From Cyathus striatus (Eukaryota; Basidiomycota; Agaricomycetes; Agaricales; Nidulariaceae): a stretch of 64,000 nucleotides of DNA. A program made the translations under genes and the position numbers. Below, one piece after another: positions 1 through 12,150 of this stretch (the stretch's first letter is position 1; each line of letters starts with the position of its first letter). The stretch covers positions 1,116,001 to 1,180,000 of the forward strand of contig JAOVFP010000018.1 of assembly GCA_025738555.1 (NCBI GenBank). The letters run 5' to 3'. The notes under the pieces were generated by a model. That model saw nothing but the letters and a program-made list of their open reading frames with translations. It was not told where the DNA came from and searched no databases.

Positions 1-1194
1 AGTCAATTAAGTGCTTTGACTGAGCCTTTGAGCGTGCATGCTCAAGTTCAAGTTCAAGTCCACATATATGAGTACTGTAGAAATATATTTAAAATCCAGT
101 GTACATATTAGCAAGTGCTAGATTTAAAATTTAATGCGGGTTCACGACATCGTATCACTTTCATTGCACGCTCAGGTAAGTAGTAGCAGAACAATACTAC
201 CAATACTCATTCAGTAGTCTGAATCAATACTGCATGCTCATTTCATCTCAAATCCTAAGCGCGCAACTCCAGTATGTACTATTAAACCTGCCGAGTGCTG
301 CAGCGCTGACTCGGAGCATGAATATTAATAAAGTATGAGCATGCAAATATTAGTCTTCGAAATTTCAATATCTAAACTAATATCTCAATCAAAAATAACT
401 CTATTGTCTACGCAACAATGACGCCGGCAGTTGTTCATTAATATAATGAACCTTCATGCCTATTTTGAGTCATGACAAAATCTTGACGAAAAATACATAC
501 CATACTAGTACCATAATCACGTAAAAGCTGGTGCTGAATCGCTGTCAATGTCACTTGACATAAGTAGACTGTTGTCCACTGTACTGATCCAAGACACAAC
601 AACGAAATAAAAGGCAACATCTGTACATATATCATATATCACTCTTTATTCCAACGTCACCAGAATGAAACAGTTTCTTCGCAACACATTTAAGCTGTAT
701 TCTTGAACCACTTTCCATGACCATAGAATGCATATCAAATTTGACATCCATGTAACACGCTGAACCAGCGCTAAGCCCCTTATCAGCGGACACTCCAGCG
801 TGCGCTAGATATTCACAGTGAGAAAATGTGATATTTTACTAAGATTTTCGATGTGTTAAGATTTAATACCAAAAATTTATATTTACACGGTGGCAAATTG
901 TTGTGTTTAAATCGAATTTTGATGCCTTGCTAAACAATAAGAGTACCTTGATGCAAAATTGGCACACAACTTATTGTTTGAATTAGATCTTGGCAGGGTA
1001 AAAATCTAAACAAAAGGCTAAGTTTTCAATTCTGCTACATATTCACACAATGTTACATGTGTAATCTATTTGATGATTAACTATACACATCATTTTGCTG
1101 ACAGCGAAACTTTCTAGCAAAATGCAAACATGTTGCAACTGGTTTTGCAATTATTTTGCAGACTGCAGAAAAGTCGTATGCCAGGAGTGTATAG
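1..1194. other. Left flank, no gene recognised
   Basis: I see no credible coding region here. Short open frames lack recognisable motifs. The sequence is AT-rich with scattered CpG and is not shared with the flanks of the other two NLR loci, so the duplicated NLR unit begins only at about position 1195. Confidence 0.5.
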
Positions 1195-1812
1195 AGCACA
1201 TCTCATGGTAGAATGGCTTCGCGCCTCCGCTATCGGAAGTTGGACAGAGCTACCTAGGTATCCTCTTGCCCGATTCAGAGCAATCTGGGTTAGTGCGTCG
1301 ATATGGAGAAGCTGTCAGACAAAGGAACCACCAACCGGCAACTACGCTGCACTCAGGAACCACTCACGCGTCTGTCAGCGGTTATATTTATCGTTTTCAC
1401 ATTGACTTCATTCTCTAATCGGATTATTCCATCCTCCGCGACTGCCGCTGACTTGAACTCGACGAAATTTGTTCATTCCCTCGATATCAAAGGTGTATGG
1501 ATTACTGAGAAATCAAAATAACATATTCAAACGGACCTGGAGATACATGGGCAGATAGGTATTCCTGGTTGACACATTTTAACAGCTACAATTTGTAATG
1601 TACCGGAAAAGGCCGCACACATGTCATCAGACGGTTGATCGTTCCGACGTGTTGGCTAGGAGCACATTATTAACGTATGATAAGCATCGCATTGCTTTAT
1701 ATATAGCCTGCTCATGTTAGCTTGCTTCCCCCCCGTCTCGTCACTTCAAACGCCTCACTACCGAAGCACTTAACAACTTTAATTCTCAAACTCAAATTTT
1801 CTGGCATTTAAA
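1195..1812 (+). promoter_or_regulatory. Conserved promoter of NLR-A
   Basis: About 600 bases upstream of the NLR-A start are conserved with the regions before NLR-B and NLR-C. A TATA-like TATATATA lies at 1698-1705, about 110 bases before the ATG. It is followed by a C-rich tract and a conserved stretch (around 1738-1775) shared by all three loci. A second conserved block lies near 1480-1550. CpG is common here, unlike in the gene body. Open frames in this stretch are unlikely to be genes because they are not kept between copies. Confidence 0.65.
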
Positions 1813-4800
1813 ATGGCCGAAAATTCATCAAATGCTCAAATTCTTCCCAATGCGAAACATGTCAATATTACTGGCGGGCAGCACAATGCTGTTGGTCGCG
1901 ATCAAAACAATTATTATAATATGAAAAATGATGAAATCACAGAAAAACTTAAACTATTAAAGCCTGTTGATCATAACTTGTACTATCCCCCTTCATGCAT
2001 AGAAGGGACTAGGGTTACTATTCTGAATGATATTTACAAGTGGCTGAAAGATTTTGGTATGTAGATATATTGCTATAATTATGACAGAAGATAAATCAAT
2101 TGTTATAATAGATGCAACCACTCCAAACATTATGTGGATCACTGGAGGTCCAGGTACAGGAAAATCTGCAATAGCTTCTACCCTGGTTGAATCTCTTAAC
2201 TCAAGTGAATGGAAGAGACTGGGTGGCTGCCATTTCTTTAAGAGAGATGATAATATCTTCAGTGATGCCACTATAGTTTGGAGAACAATAGCTGCAGATT
2301 TAGCTTCCAAGTCCAAGTATTTCATGTTGAAAGACAAAATTGCAGAACATCTTGATAACAACTTTCAGCTTGGAAGCATTGAATGGCATTTCAAACACTT
2401 GATTGAAGATCCACTGGTCACTTGTCATGAACAACTTAAATATGACCCACCTGCATTTGTTATTGATGCTCTTGATGAATGCAAATCATCTAATCATCTT
2501 ATATACCTGAAAAAAACATTACAAAAATGGGTTGAACTTCCTAAACATTTTAAGCTCATCTTAACTGGGAGGCCTGGTTTCCTAACAGATATCATTGAGA
2601 ATGAAAATTTATGCAAGATTGTTAAATTGGAAACAGATTCTAATCATGATGCAGAAATTGATCATGACATATATATCTTTTTAAAGAAAAGTTTGGAAAA
2701 CTATCAGAATGAATTACAACTTCAGTCAATGGACAAAGAATTACATGAGTTGACCAAAAAATCTGCTGGTTTGTTCATTTGGGCTTCAACAGCAATTAAA
2801 TACATCACTATGGCTGCAGATGAGGATGAACAGCTTTCACCTGAAGAAAAATTTCAGCAAGTTCTTCTTGGACATGTAAACCAAAGTGTTGAAATTCTCT
2901 ATAATCAAATACTACAAACTTCTTTTGGTAACTGGAAACCACAAAGGCAGAAAATTGTCAGACATGTACTAGGAACAATATACATGGCAAAGTCTCCATT
3001 GCACAAAGAGGATATTTCTTACTTTGTTAATATTTATAACAATTATGATGCTATGGAGGTTCCTAGAATCTTAAGTTATCTTCTCCCAGTTACATCAATT
3101 AAAGATAATCATATAACATTTCATCATTTATCATTTGTTGAATTTTTATTGGGGGGGTTTATAAATGAAGAATTTAAAATGAATCAAAACAAAATTATGA
3201 AAACCATGACAAAAGCAATCTTTGAGATTCTCAATAATCAACTAAAATTTAATATTTGCAATATTGACTCATCATATACAATGAATGAAAATATTGAGCC
3301 AACAATAGTTACCCAATATATACCATCACATCTTCAATATTGCTGCAAATATTGGAACTTGCATTACATTGAAATGATTGAGAGTGAAAAATATCATTTT
3401 ATTTCTTTAGTGAAGGAATTTAGAATGTTCTTATTCACAAAATTTTTATATTGGTTAGAAGTCATGAGCCTCTTAAATAAGATACAAACAGCAGAAAAAA
3501 TGTTGAAACAGCTAATGTTATGTACAAAGGTATGCTACCAGTAAATTAATACTAGTTAGGTACTGAGCTTTATAAAGATAAACTCTACAGAACATAATTT
3601 CATTGAAGATGGAATAAAATTCATTATAAATTTTTACATTCCCATTACTAGAAGCTTATCTCATATATATATATCAGCACTAGCATTTGCACCAGAAAAC
3701 TCATTGATTTGGAAGCATTTCTCTCCATTCTATAGAAATATACCTTTCATTATAAAAGGGAGAAATAGATACTGGGATAAATCTTTTCAATCTATATGCT
3801 ATACCAGTTCAGTGGTGACATGTGTGGCATATTCACCAAATGGGAGACAGGTAGCATTTAGCTCAGATGGCAATACCATCAGAATATGGAGTATAAAGAA
3901 TGTTAATCTCACTACTGAACCATTTCAGGGCCACAGTAGATCAGTGACATCTGTGGCATTTTCTCCAGATGGAACACAAGTGGTGTCTGGCTCATATGAT
4001 GAAACAGTCAGGGTGTGGAATGTGAAGAGTGGAAAAACCATTGCTGGACCATTTCAAGGCCACAGTCATTGGGTGACATCTGTAGCATTTTCTCCTGATG
4101 GAACACAAGTAGTGTCTGGCTCACATGATAAAACAATCAGGGTGTGGAATGTGAAGAGTGGAAAAACCATTGCTGGACCATTTCAAGGCCACAGTCATTG
4201 GGTGACATCTGTAGCATTTTCTCCTGATGGAACACAAGTGGTGTCTGGCTCACATGATAAAACAGTCAGGGTGTGGAATGTGAAGAGTGGAAAAACTATT
4301 GCTGAACCATTTCAAGGCCACAGTCATTGTGTGACATCTGTAGCATTTTCTCCTGATGGAACACAGGTGGTATCTGGCTCAGATGATAAAACAGTCAGGG
4401 TGTGGAGTGTGAAGAGTGGAAAAACCATTGCTGGACCATTTCAAGGCCACAGTCATTGGGTGACATCTGTAGCATTTTCTCCTGATGGAACACAAGTGGT
4501 GTCTGGCTCACATGATAAAACAGTCAGAATGTGGAATGTGAAGAGTGGAAAAACCATAGCTGGACCATTTCAAGGCCACAGTTATTCAGTGACATCTGTG
4601 GCATTTTCTCCAGATGGAACACAAGTGGTGTCTGGCTCAGATGATCAAACAGTCAGAGTGTGGAGTGTGAAAGGTGGAAAAACCATTGCTGGACCATTTC
4701 AAGGCCACAGTTATTCAGTGACATCTGTGGGATTTTCTCCTGATGGAACACAAGTGGTGTCTGGCTCTTATGATTATACAGTAAGAGTGTGGAATGTGAA

Positions 4801-5992
4801 GAGTGGAAAAACCATTGCTGGACCATTTCAAGGCCATAGTGGACCAGTGACATCTGCAGTATTTTCTCCTGATGGAACACAAGTGGTATCTGGCTCAAAT
4901 GATCATACAGTCAGGGTGTGGAATGTGAAGAGTGGAAAAACTATTGCTGGACCATTTCAAGGCCACAGTGGATTAGTGACATCTGTGGCATTTTCTCCAA
5001 ATGGAACACAAGTCATGTCTGGCTCAGAGGATCAAACAGTCAGGGTGTGGAATGTGAAGAGTGGAAAAACTATTGCTGGACCATTTCAAGGCCACAGTCA
5101 TTGTGTGACATCTGTAGCATTTTCTCCTGATGGAACACAAGTAGTGTCTGGCTCACATGATAAAACAGTCAGGGTGTGGAGTGTGAAGAGTGGAAAGATG
5201 ATTGCTGGACCATTTCAAGGCCACAGTTATTCAGTGACATCTGTGGCATTTTCTCCAGATGGAACACAAGTGGTGTCTGGCTCTTATGATAAAACAGTCA
5301 GGGTGTGGAGTGTGAAAGGTGGGAAAACTATTGCTGGACCATTTCAAGGCCACAGTTTTTTTGTGACATCTATGGCATTTTCTCCAGATGGAACACAAGT
5401 GGTGTCTGGCTCTTATGATTATACAGTAAGAGTGTGGAATGTGAAGAGTGGAAAAACTATTGCTGGACCATTTCAAGGCCATAGTGGACCAGTGACATCT
5501 GCAGTATTTTCTCCTGATGGAACACAAGTGGTGTCTGGCTCAGATGATCATACAGTCGGGGTGTGGAATGTGAAGAGTGGAAAAACCATTGCTGGACCAT
5601 TTCAAGGCCACAGTGGATCAGTGACATCTGTGGAATTTTCTCCTGATGGAACACATGTGGTGTCTGGCACATATGATCAAACAGTTAGGGTGTGCAATAT
5701 AAACAATTCTTCAGATCATTCAGGTGAACTTGGCCTATTAGAAGATGACATTATATTTTCAACCTGCATTTCAGATGGATGGGTAAAAGATAGTAATGAA
5801 AAGCTATTATTTTGGGTTCCTTCTAATTTTAGAGAACATCTCTGCAGTCTTGAAACTGTACAAATATTTCCAGATAATGATATGTGTCAAATTGATTTGA
5901 CACATTTTGCTTATGGATATAACTGGTACATGTGTAAATCTGGGTCTCCTACTCTTCCAAAGGCTTGGTTCAGATGGACAAGTAAAATATAG
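1813..5992 (+). CDS. NLR-A: NACHT-WD40 NLR-type protein, 3 exons
   Basis: Predicted cytoplasmic NLR-type STAND NTPase. Exons are 1813-2056, 2112-3529 and 3578-5992, giving about 1358 residues. Intron 1 (55 bp) has GT/AG ends and joins the frames exactly. Intron 2 ends at 3577 (48 bp) or at an in-frame acceptor at 3559 (30 bp). Residues 1-82 form an N-terminal region with the motif GGQHNAVGRDQNNYYN. NACHT follows, with Walker A GGPGTGKS (about 93-100), Walker B FVIDALDEC (about 197-205) and LILTGRP (about 230-236). After a helical region comes one degenerate WD repeat, then 14 repeats of exactly 43 residues from residue 672, then an ~85-residue C-terminal domain typical of basidiomycete WD40 NLRs. 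No frame is broken. By analogy with fungal NLRs a role in non-self recognition or programmed cell death is likely; the ligand is unknown. Confidence 0.9.
3929..5734 (+). repeat. WD40 repeat array of NLR-A (14 x 129 bp)
   Basis: Fourteen direct 129-bp units, each coding a 43-residue WD40 repeat that starts GHS and contains VRVWNVKSGKTIAGPFQ. Units are nearly identical except at unit residues 4, 5, 23 and 25. Units 6-7-8 and 11-12-13 share rare markers (SVKGG, YDYTV, GPVTSAVF, DHTV), showing that a three-unit block was duplicated. Some units code the proline of SPDG with CCT and others with CCA, which also marks their ancestry. Confidence 0.92.
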
Positions 5993-6185
5993 TAATAACA
6001 AGATATTACTTTGGACTCCTTTCAATTGTGAAATATTTTTGTGTAGTTTTGAAGTTGTGCAAATCTTCCCAGATAATAACATGTGTAAAGTTTGTTTGGC
6101 ACATTTCATCTATGGATTTAACTGGTACAAGTGTAAAGTTATTTTTAGGAACAATGTTGAGCATGTTGCACCTTGCTTTCTTTAG
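5993..6185 (+). pseudogene. Tandem duplicate of the NLR C-terminal segment, after the stop
   Basis: Just after the NLR-A stop the sequence repeats the last part of the gene in decayed form. The frame reads KILLWTPFNCEIF, VQIFPDNNMCK and HFIYGFNWYKCK, mirroring LLFWVPSNFREHL, VQIFPDNDMCQ and HFAYGYNWYMCK inside the gene. It is preceded by a stop and is not obviously spliced in. The same remnant, with a deletion, follows NLR-B and NLR-C, so the duplication predates the spread of the loci. Confidence 0.8.
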
Positions 6186-7060
6186 TTTTCTCTTGGTATT
6201 TTCACTTATGTTTCTCCTTTTTTTATGAGCTCTGGTGTCTCAAGGATATATGTGTTATTCAGACTGTATTACTTGTATTATATTGCATGAAGCTGGGGTA
6301 TAACCTCAGGACAATTAATTAACCTGTTAGTTTTCAGTGCTATGCAATATTACACACATCATCTCAGAACAATTAATTAACCTGTTAGTTTTCACTGCTG
6401 TGCAATATTACACATATTATCTCTGGTTTTTCTGCTCATTCCATGAGCCTTCAAAAAATTCACTTGAATTCTACTACCAGTACTGGGATTCTATTTATCA
6501 TTGAATGCTAAATATATAAATTCAGTGTCAGATCACACTTACATACTAAACATTTGACCATATTTGTACTTATATGGTGGCAATTTATGGCTGCTGCCAG
6601 CATAGCCATAGCTTACCAAGTATTTATAGTAGCTTTTTTCTTACTTTGTACCTTCATAGACAGATAACTTACTAGTTTACTTTGTGTGAGTGTAAGTATA
6701 GCAGTAGGAGATATATACACTTTTTAAAATCTTCCAGTTTAATTTGATGCTTATGAATGTACTACCATACAAAACAATCACAAGACAATAGTGACAGTGT
6801 GGAACCCAAGTTCTACATCACCATCAGATAATATCATTCCAATACATCAGAACACCCTCCTATCCTGATATGTCTAGTAATATAGTAAGGTAATTTTTTT
6901 GAAATATAGTAGTTATTGTACTAATAATGCAGTGTAAAGTCTAAGAGTCTAAGAGTTGGAGTGAGTCCCAAGCTCCTAACTATAGTATTCTACTACCAAG
7001 AGAAGTGTAAAGTCACACTTGTATAACAGTTTTCATGTTGTAGTGGTAAAGCTGTTTAGA
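6186..7060. repeat. 3' flank shared by the NLR loci
   Basis: Non-coding AT-rich, CpG-poor sequence homologous to 29871-30540 and 56181-57050. It probably includes the 3' untranslated region and terminator of the NLR. In A and C the similarity continues about 200 bases further than in B, where it stops abruptly near 30540. Confidence 0.75.
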
Positions 7061-10000
7061 AGCTGTGCATTATAAACAGATTTCATTGAGCAATGCCAGC
7101 ATCAAGCAGCTTGAAATGCAACTGGATGATATGGCATTTGGCACTGGGGCTATGGTGTTTGAACATGAGGAGGGGGGGTACAGAATGTGCCACTTAAATC
7201 CTGCACTTGATACATATATTTATGAATTTCTACATTTTTGATTATTGAGTTTATGATTGTAACAATGGTAGTGATCAGTTGTACTGCATGATGCCTATGA
7301 AGCATTTATGTATTAGCAGTGAAGATGGTGCTGGGTACTTGAAATATCCAGGTAGATATCTTCTTTCTGCATGATGTGAAGTACTAAGGATGTTGGCCTT
7401 TAGAATACATAACTTGAATAATCAGTAGACCACATTGTTGCTTGCTTCTACATTCTGATGCCAAACCAGCCCAATGTGTCAAATCCTCTACACCTATATG
7501 ATCTCCTTGCCATACATCATAGTATAACCACCTCTGACTTGCCTTCTTCATCACTTCAGCTCTTCTCTCTTCACACTATGAGCTCACTCACCCAACTCAT
7601 TCTAGAATGCTATAATGTCACCCCATCAAGAAAGTCATTCACATTCACTTTGGGGCCTTCAGTCACCTTTCCCCTGTGACAAAGTGAGTTGCAGAAAGTC
7701 CTCAGGAGCTATTTTGGCAAATTTCCATCTGAGTAATCTCAGTATTGTTGAGTTGTCAAAGAAGAAGGGAGCATTGATGTGTGCTTACAGCTCTTTAACA
7801 TGCATTGCCTTCTAGGTTCAATGTGTTGTTGATAGCTTATTTATGGCCTTATCATAACATATTGCCAGCTTAGAAGAGATGTCTGTGTCCTACTTTGTAC
7901 AAAACTGTTGCTTGTGCTACCCAATTTCTGGTGCTGGATGGCTACTGTGAAGGTGATGCAGTGAACTGGATGTCAACATAGGAGGGCTGTTCTATCATAT
8001 TTATTGGGATGAAACCAGCCTAGCTCTTGCTGTCTGTCATTGTTTTTGATACATGCTCTAGTGTCATCATCTTCTCAACAGTTACACTTCTGGAGTCATA
8101 TGACTCATAAAATCATATTACATGTCAACTTTCACTCACATTCCACAACACACCCCTTATTGGTGCTTGGTTCATAGTGGATACTTTTAGTTTTGTGTTA
8201 GCTTGGCATTGGGGGGGACCTCTGAAGTGTATGGCAGTCTCATATCAACAAGGTCATGCATTGCTAAAGTATGTGTGCAACAACTAACATGACATTGATC
8301 CAGTTAATCACACTTTGTTGAAGTGCACACCCATATATTGAGATGGTGTAATGGTCAATGTTCATCAAGCCACCTATGTTCACTTATGTGTGCAGGCCAT
8401 ATTGTAAGTTTTATACATCATCTACTGTCATTATAGTGGATATGCAATGTATGGGGTACCATAATTATAGTATATTCCTAGAAAGGAAAGAGGGAGAAGC
8501 ACCTGTGAAGGTGCCATCACTATGGAAGCTGATGCATGTGCGTCCATAATAACAGCTGACTCATCCTGCCCCCCTTCTCACTTTAGAAGTGCAACCTGTA
8601 TCCCACTTTGGGGTAGCTATTAATAGCACTTTGCTAATCTAATTTATGCTTCTTTGAACCTTCACGTGGTACCCCTTACTACAATTTACAAAACATACCA
8701 TACCTATGAGGCTATAATATAAGTCCATGAGCATATGGCACATATTTGAACATAAGTTACAGTAGTTAACTTGTTCTTGAGAATGAAGTAGCTTTAATTT
8801 GGCTTTCTTGGGTGTATTTTATTTTTCTCTTGTTTTCAGTGCATTGCACTCTATGTCACTGAAAGAACTTACAGACTTCATAGTGTTTAAAACAATGAAA
8901 GTATGAAGAATATATATATTTTCAGGCTTGGTAATTTAGAGAACAGTGTGTAGTACTCTTGTTAATACCATATTATTAGAACTTTAGCACAAGTCTGCAA
9001 GACTTCAAAAATTTCATCTGACTGAAACTCAATCAAACTAGATGTTGTTAAATGAGACAATTAGCACCTCAGATGTAGTGTATTTGACAAGCAGATACAT
9101 ATTCTGCACATATTTTATGCCTTAATACTGAAGGAAGCTTACAAGCCAATGTTTTTATAGTTGCATAAACCTCCACACAATGCAGTTGTTGTGGCACTGG
9201 GTGGCTTCATGTTCCAACAACTACATAGTCTATCCATCTATTCATTTTGGGTTCTGCCACTGAGCTTTAGCTACCAAAACACTACTGTTGTTTATCTGTG
9301 CCAGGTATATTTTTTTATTCATGACCACAGGCCTGAAGACTCCAGGGTACACTTTAATAAATTCTTATTGAGCATGTTTTAATAGTTCAATATACACTAC
9401 ACTTATTGTTATTGTGATGTTTTATGTAAATGAATGAGCAGTACTGTGCAGTGTTGTCTGAATTTTGAAAATTCAGAAATTGCAGAAATTTCAGAAAACA
9501 TACAATCAGCCACTCAGCAATATTGAGGAACATTGACAGGCTAAAGAATTTGATGCACAAAAGAAGCACTGGATGATGGAAATTCATTATTTAATGGCAG
9601 CAAATACACACCAGTACACACCTGCACCAATCCCCAATGTAGCAATGTCAGGACAGGCATTGCATACAGTGTTCCAGAACCGCATGCTTTTATGTTTTTA
9701 CTTTCATCAAACCAGTAAGCAAAGAGCTATTGATGGATTACCTAATGGCTCATCATTGACCTGCATGTTCACTATGTTGTTGAATGTTGAACCTCAGTTG
9801 GGACAGAATGAATGGGCTTGTAGGATTAACACATGGCACATAAATCTACTCTATTCCAAAGCATGTGCTCACTTAGCTGATGCCATTGTTTTGTGCTTGC
9901 TGACAGGCTCCTCCACCACCATGCTATCACTCAATGTGAACAATACAAAGGGACTCAAAAGTGCATGAGAATGAAAATGTAGAATGGAAAACTTGCAGAA

Positions 10001-11302
10001 AACCAATGGAAACACTAATGCATCAAGAGAGCTGTCACTTTCAATGCACAAAGCTGGAACACCAGACTTGGGGTAGGATACTAGGAACAAAGCTGACATC
10101 ATTGTGCAGGTGTAAACATCTGTCACTTTCTAGGCATTTTAGCAAGCAGAAACAACAGTATTGACAAAATCACATAGCACCATAGGAGTTTGGAGTAGGA
10201 CAGCAAACACAGGTCACCTCTTGAGGCTGGCACTGGCTCTGACTTAACAAGTGTGGCAGCACACCCTCAGATATCTATTTGTCACTTGCTTGCAGGTGGG
10301 GCTGAGGAGTATTGTGTCACTGTATGGGCACTGGGCATTAGTTAGAAGAGAAGAGGGTGTGGGGAAGGTGTGAAGATGTACAATGAATATCTGACTTCAT
10401 TTTGGAAGATTGGCATGTTGTTGTGGGAAGTAGAAGGTAGCAGACCCCTGCTAATGCAATGCAAAGTGTTCATATGTTGAAGGCATGAAACAGGGCATTA
10501 CTAAGGAAAACATGAACCTACACTAACAATCAGTTTGCAAGACAGTGCCCACACCCTACATAGTCCCACAGCTTCAGCTTCCTTATAATTCCAAAGGAAG
10601 TAGGAATCTTTGAACCTAAGGCCTAATGCCCAACCCCCCCAAATGAAATGACACAAATTCCTTTATTTATCTACTGAGAGGATAAGGTTAACATGGCACT
10701 TCCAAGTGCCTTTGCATTGTTCACATCAAGGGAGATGGCAGTGGTGGAGGGCAGCATATTATCACATGTTGATTGTGATTGGCATAGAAATGATGAATTG
10801 ACCTGTTGTGACATATATAGATACTATGATTACAGTAAATTATGTATGGGCCTTACAGTATCTGGTGATGTGTGATTAGTGTTGCCATGGCTCAGCTATC
10901 AGCTGCTAGCCATTAGAGCCGAGCTGAAAAAGAATCAAGCCTAGCTGAGATATATGGCTGCAATGCTCTTTAGAAAAGGTACACTTACTAAATGGCTTGT
11001 TACAGCTGGAAGCTGGCTGAGCCAGTGGCTAAGTGTCAATATCACATGTACTACTGATGCATCACATGGCATCTGCCCTTACCAAGCCATTGGCATGTTT
11101 TCAGGTCAACTTACCATGCTGCTGTCCACATTGAAGCCTTGCACCCTCCTCTTCATATTTCACCACAGTTTCTCTATTATTTAATGATCCAAATATAGCC
11201 TGTATATGTAGTTTATGAGTCATTATGTTGTCATAAGTTAATATAACATCTTTTCATGCAGTCTAGTATTGCAGGTGTTTCTATTAGTATGACCTTGCTT
11301 AT
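7061..11302. other. CpG-depleted stretch, no gene recognised
   Basis: About 4.2 kb without a recognisable gene. Open frames at 7458-7815, 9161-9382 and 9573-9968 are short and carry no motif I know. CpG is almost absent while TpG and CpA are frequent, as expected of old methylated transposon DNA. It may be a decayed mobile element flanking the palindrome, but nothing in the sequence proves this. Confidence 0.4.
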
Positions 11303-11799
11303 GAGGTCTTTACACTCCCCCCTAAATTCCTTCTGGAGTCCGGATGGAATCCGTGGACTCCCCAGAAAGTCTGCGGAATTTCCACGGACTCCATCCAGAC
11401 TCCAGGTGGACTTGTTTTGGCAGAGACACCAGCCAAATTTTAGTTTTCTGGTCCAGGTGCTTTCTGGATGAATTCCATATGGAATCCAGATTATTGGCCA
11501 AATTCTGCCTTTCAGCTGGAATTCCGAAGGAATTTGCTATACCAGACTCCACCTGGAATCCATATGGATTCCAGGTAGCTTGTATTAATTAGTAGTTTAT
11601 TACTTATTTTACTTGTATCATAAACAAATTAGTAGAGCATGACATAGTTGCATAGTTTGAACCAGTATTGTTGTGATGATTATATAACACCCATTCACAT
11701 GATAGTGGATAGTGTGCATAACTATTACACTGTGGCTAGCTTGTGCATGGGCACATGCTGTACAGTCCACAACTTCTATGACTATGTCAAGTGTGACAC

Positions 11800-12150
11800 T
11801 GTGTGCTGAGTGTGATACTATGCATTGAGTATGTCACTATGTGCTGAGTGTGACATGATGCATTGAGTGTGACACCTTGTGTTGAGTGTGACACCATGTG
11901 TTGTGTGTGACATGATGCATTGAATGTGACACTACACATTGAGTGTGACACTATGCACTAAGTGTGACACTGTGCATTAAGTGTGACACCATGTGTTGAG
12001 CATGACACTGTGTGTTGAGTGTGACATGGTGTGTTAAGTATGACACCACGTGTTGAGTGTAACACTGTGTATTGAGCATGACATGGTGTGTGGAGCATGA
12101 CATTATGCATTGAGTGTGACACACTTGCATGATACAGTGTGTTGAGTGTG
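11800..12150. repeat. 19-bp tandem repeats, left arm
   Basis: Degenerate tandem units of about 19 bp with the core GAGTGTGACAC, alternating with ATGTGTT/ATGCATT variants. The mirror copy is at 13975-14460 in the right arm, where the array is longer (about 490 against 350 bases). Confidence 0.8.

Noticed and set aside
1130..1521. Small genes in the NLR promoter region
   Set aside because: The frames are not preserved in the homologous promoters of NLR-B and NLR-C.
3530..3590. Frameshift separating the NACHT and WD40 parts of the NLR genes
   Set aside because: All three paralogues share the same interruption with GT/AG ends and frame-compatible joins, so an intron is the simpler reading.
4653..5672. 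Minus-strand and alternate-frame open frames over the WD40 arrays
   Set aside because: They are shadows of the repetitive coding strand, recurring with the 129-bp period in all three genes.
9573..9968. 131-codon frame as a gene
   Set aside because: No motif, no splice context, surrounded by non-coding CpG-poor sequence, and a comparable frame on the opposite strand.
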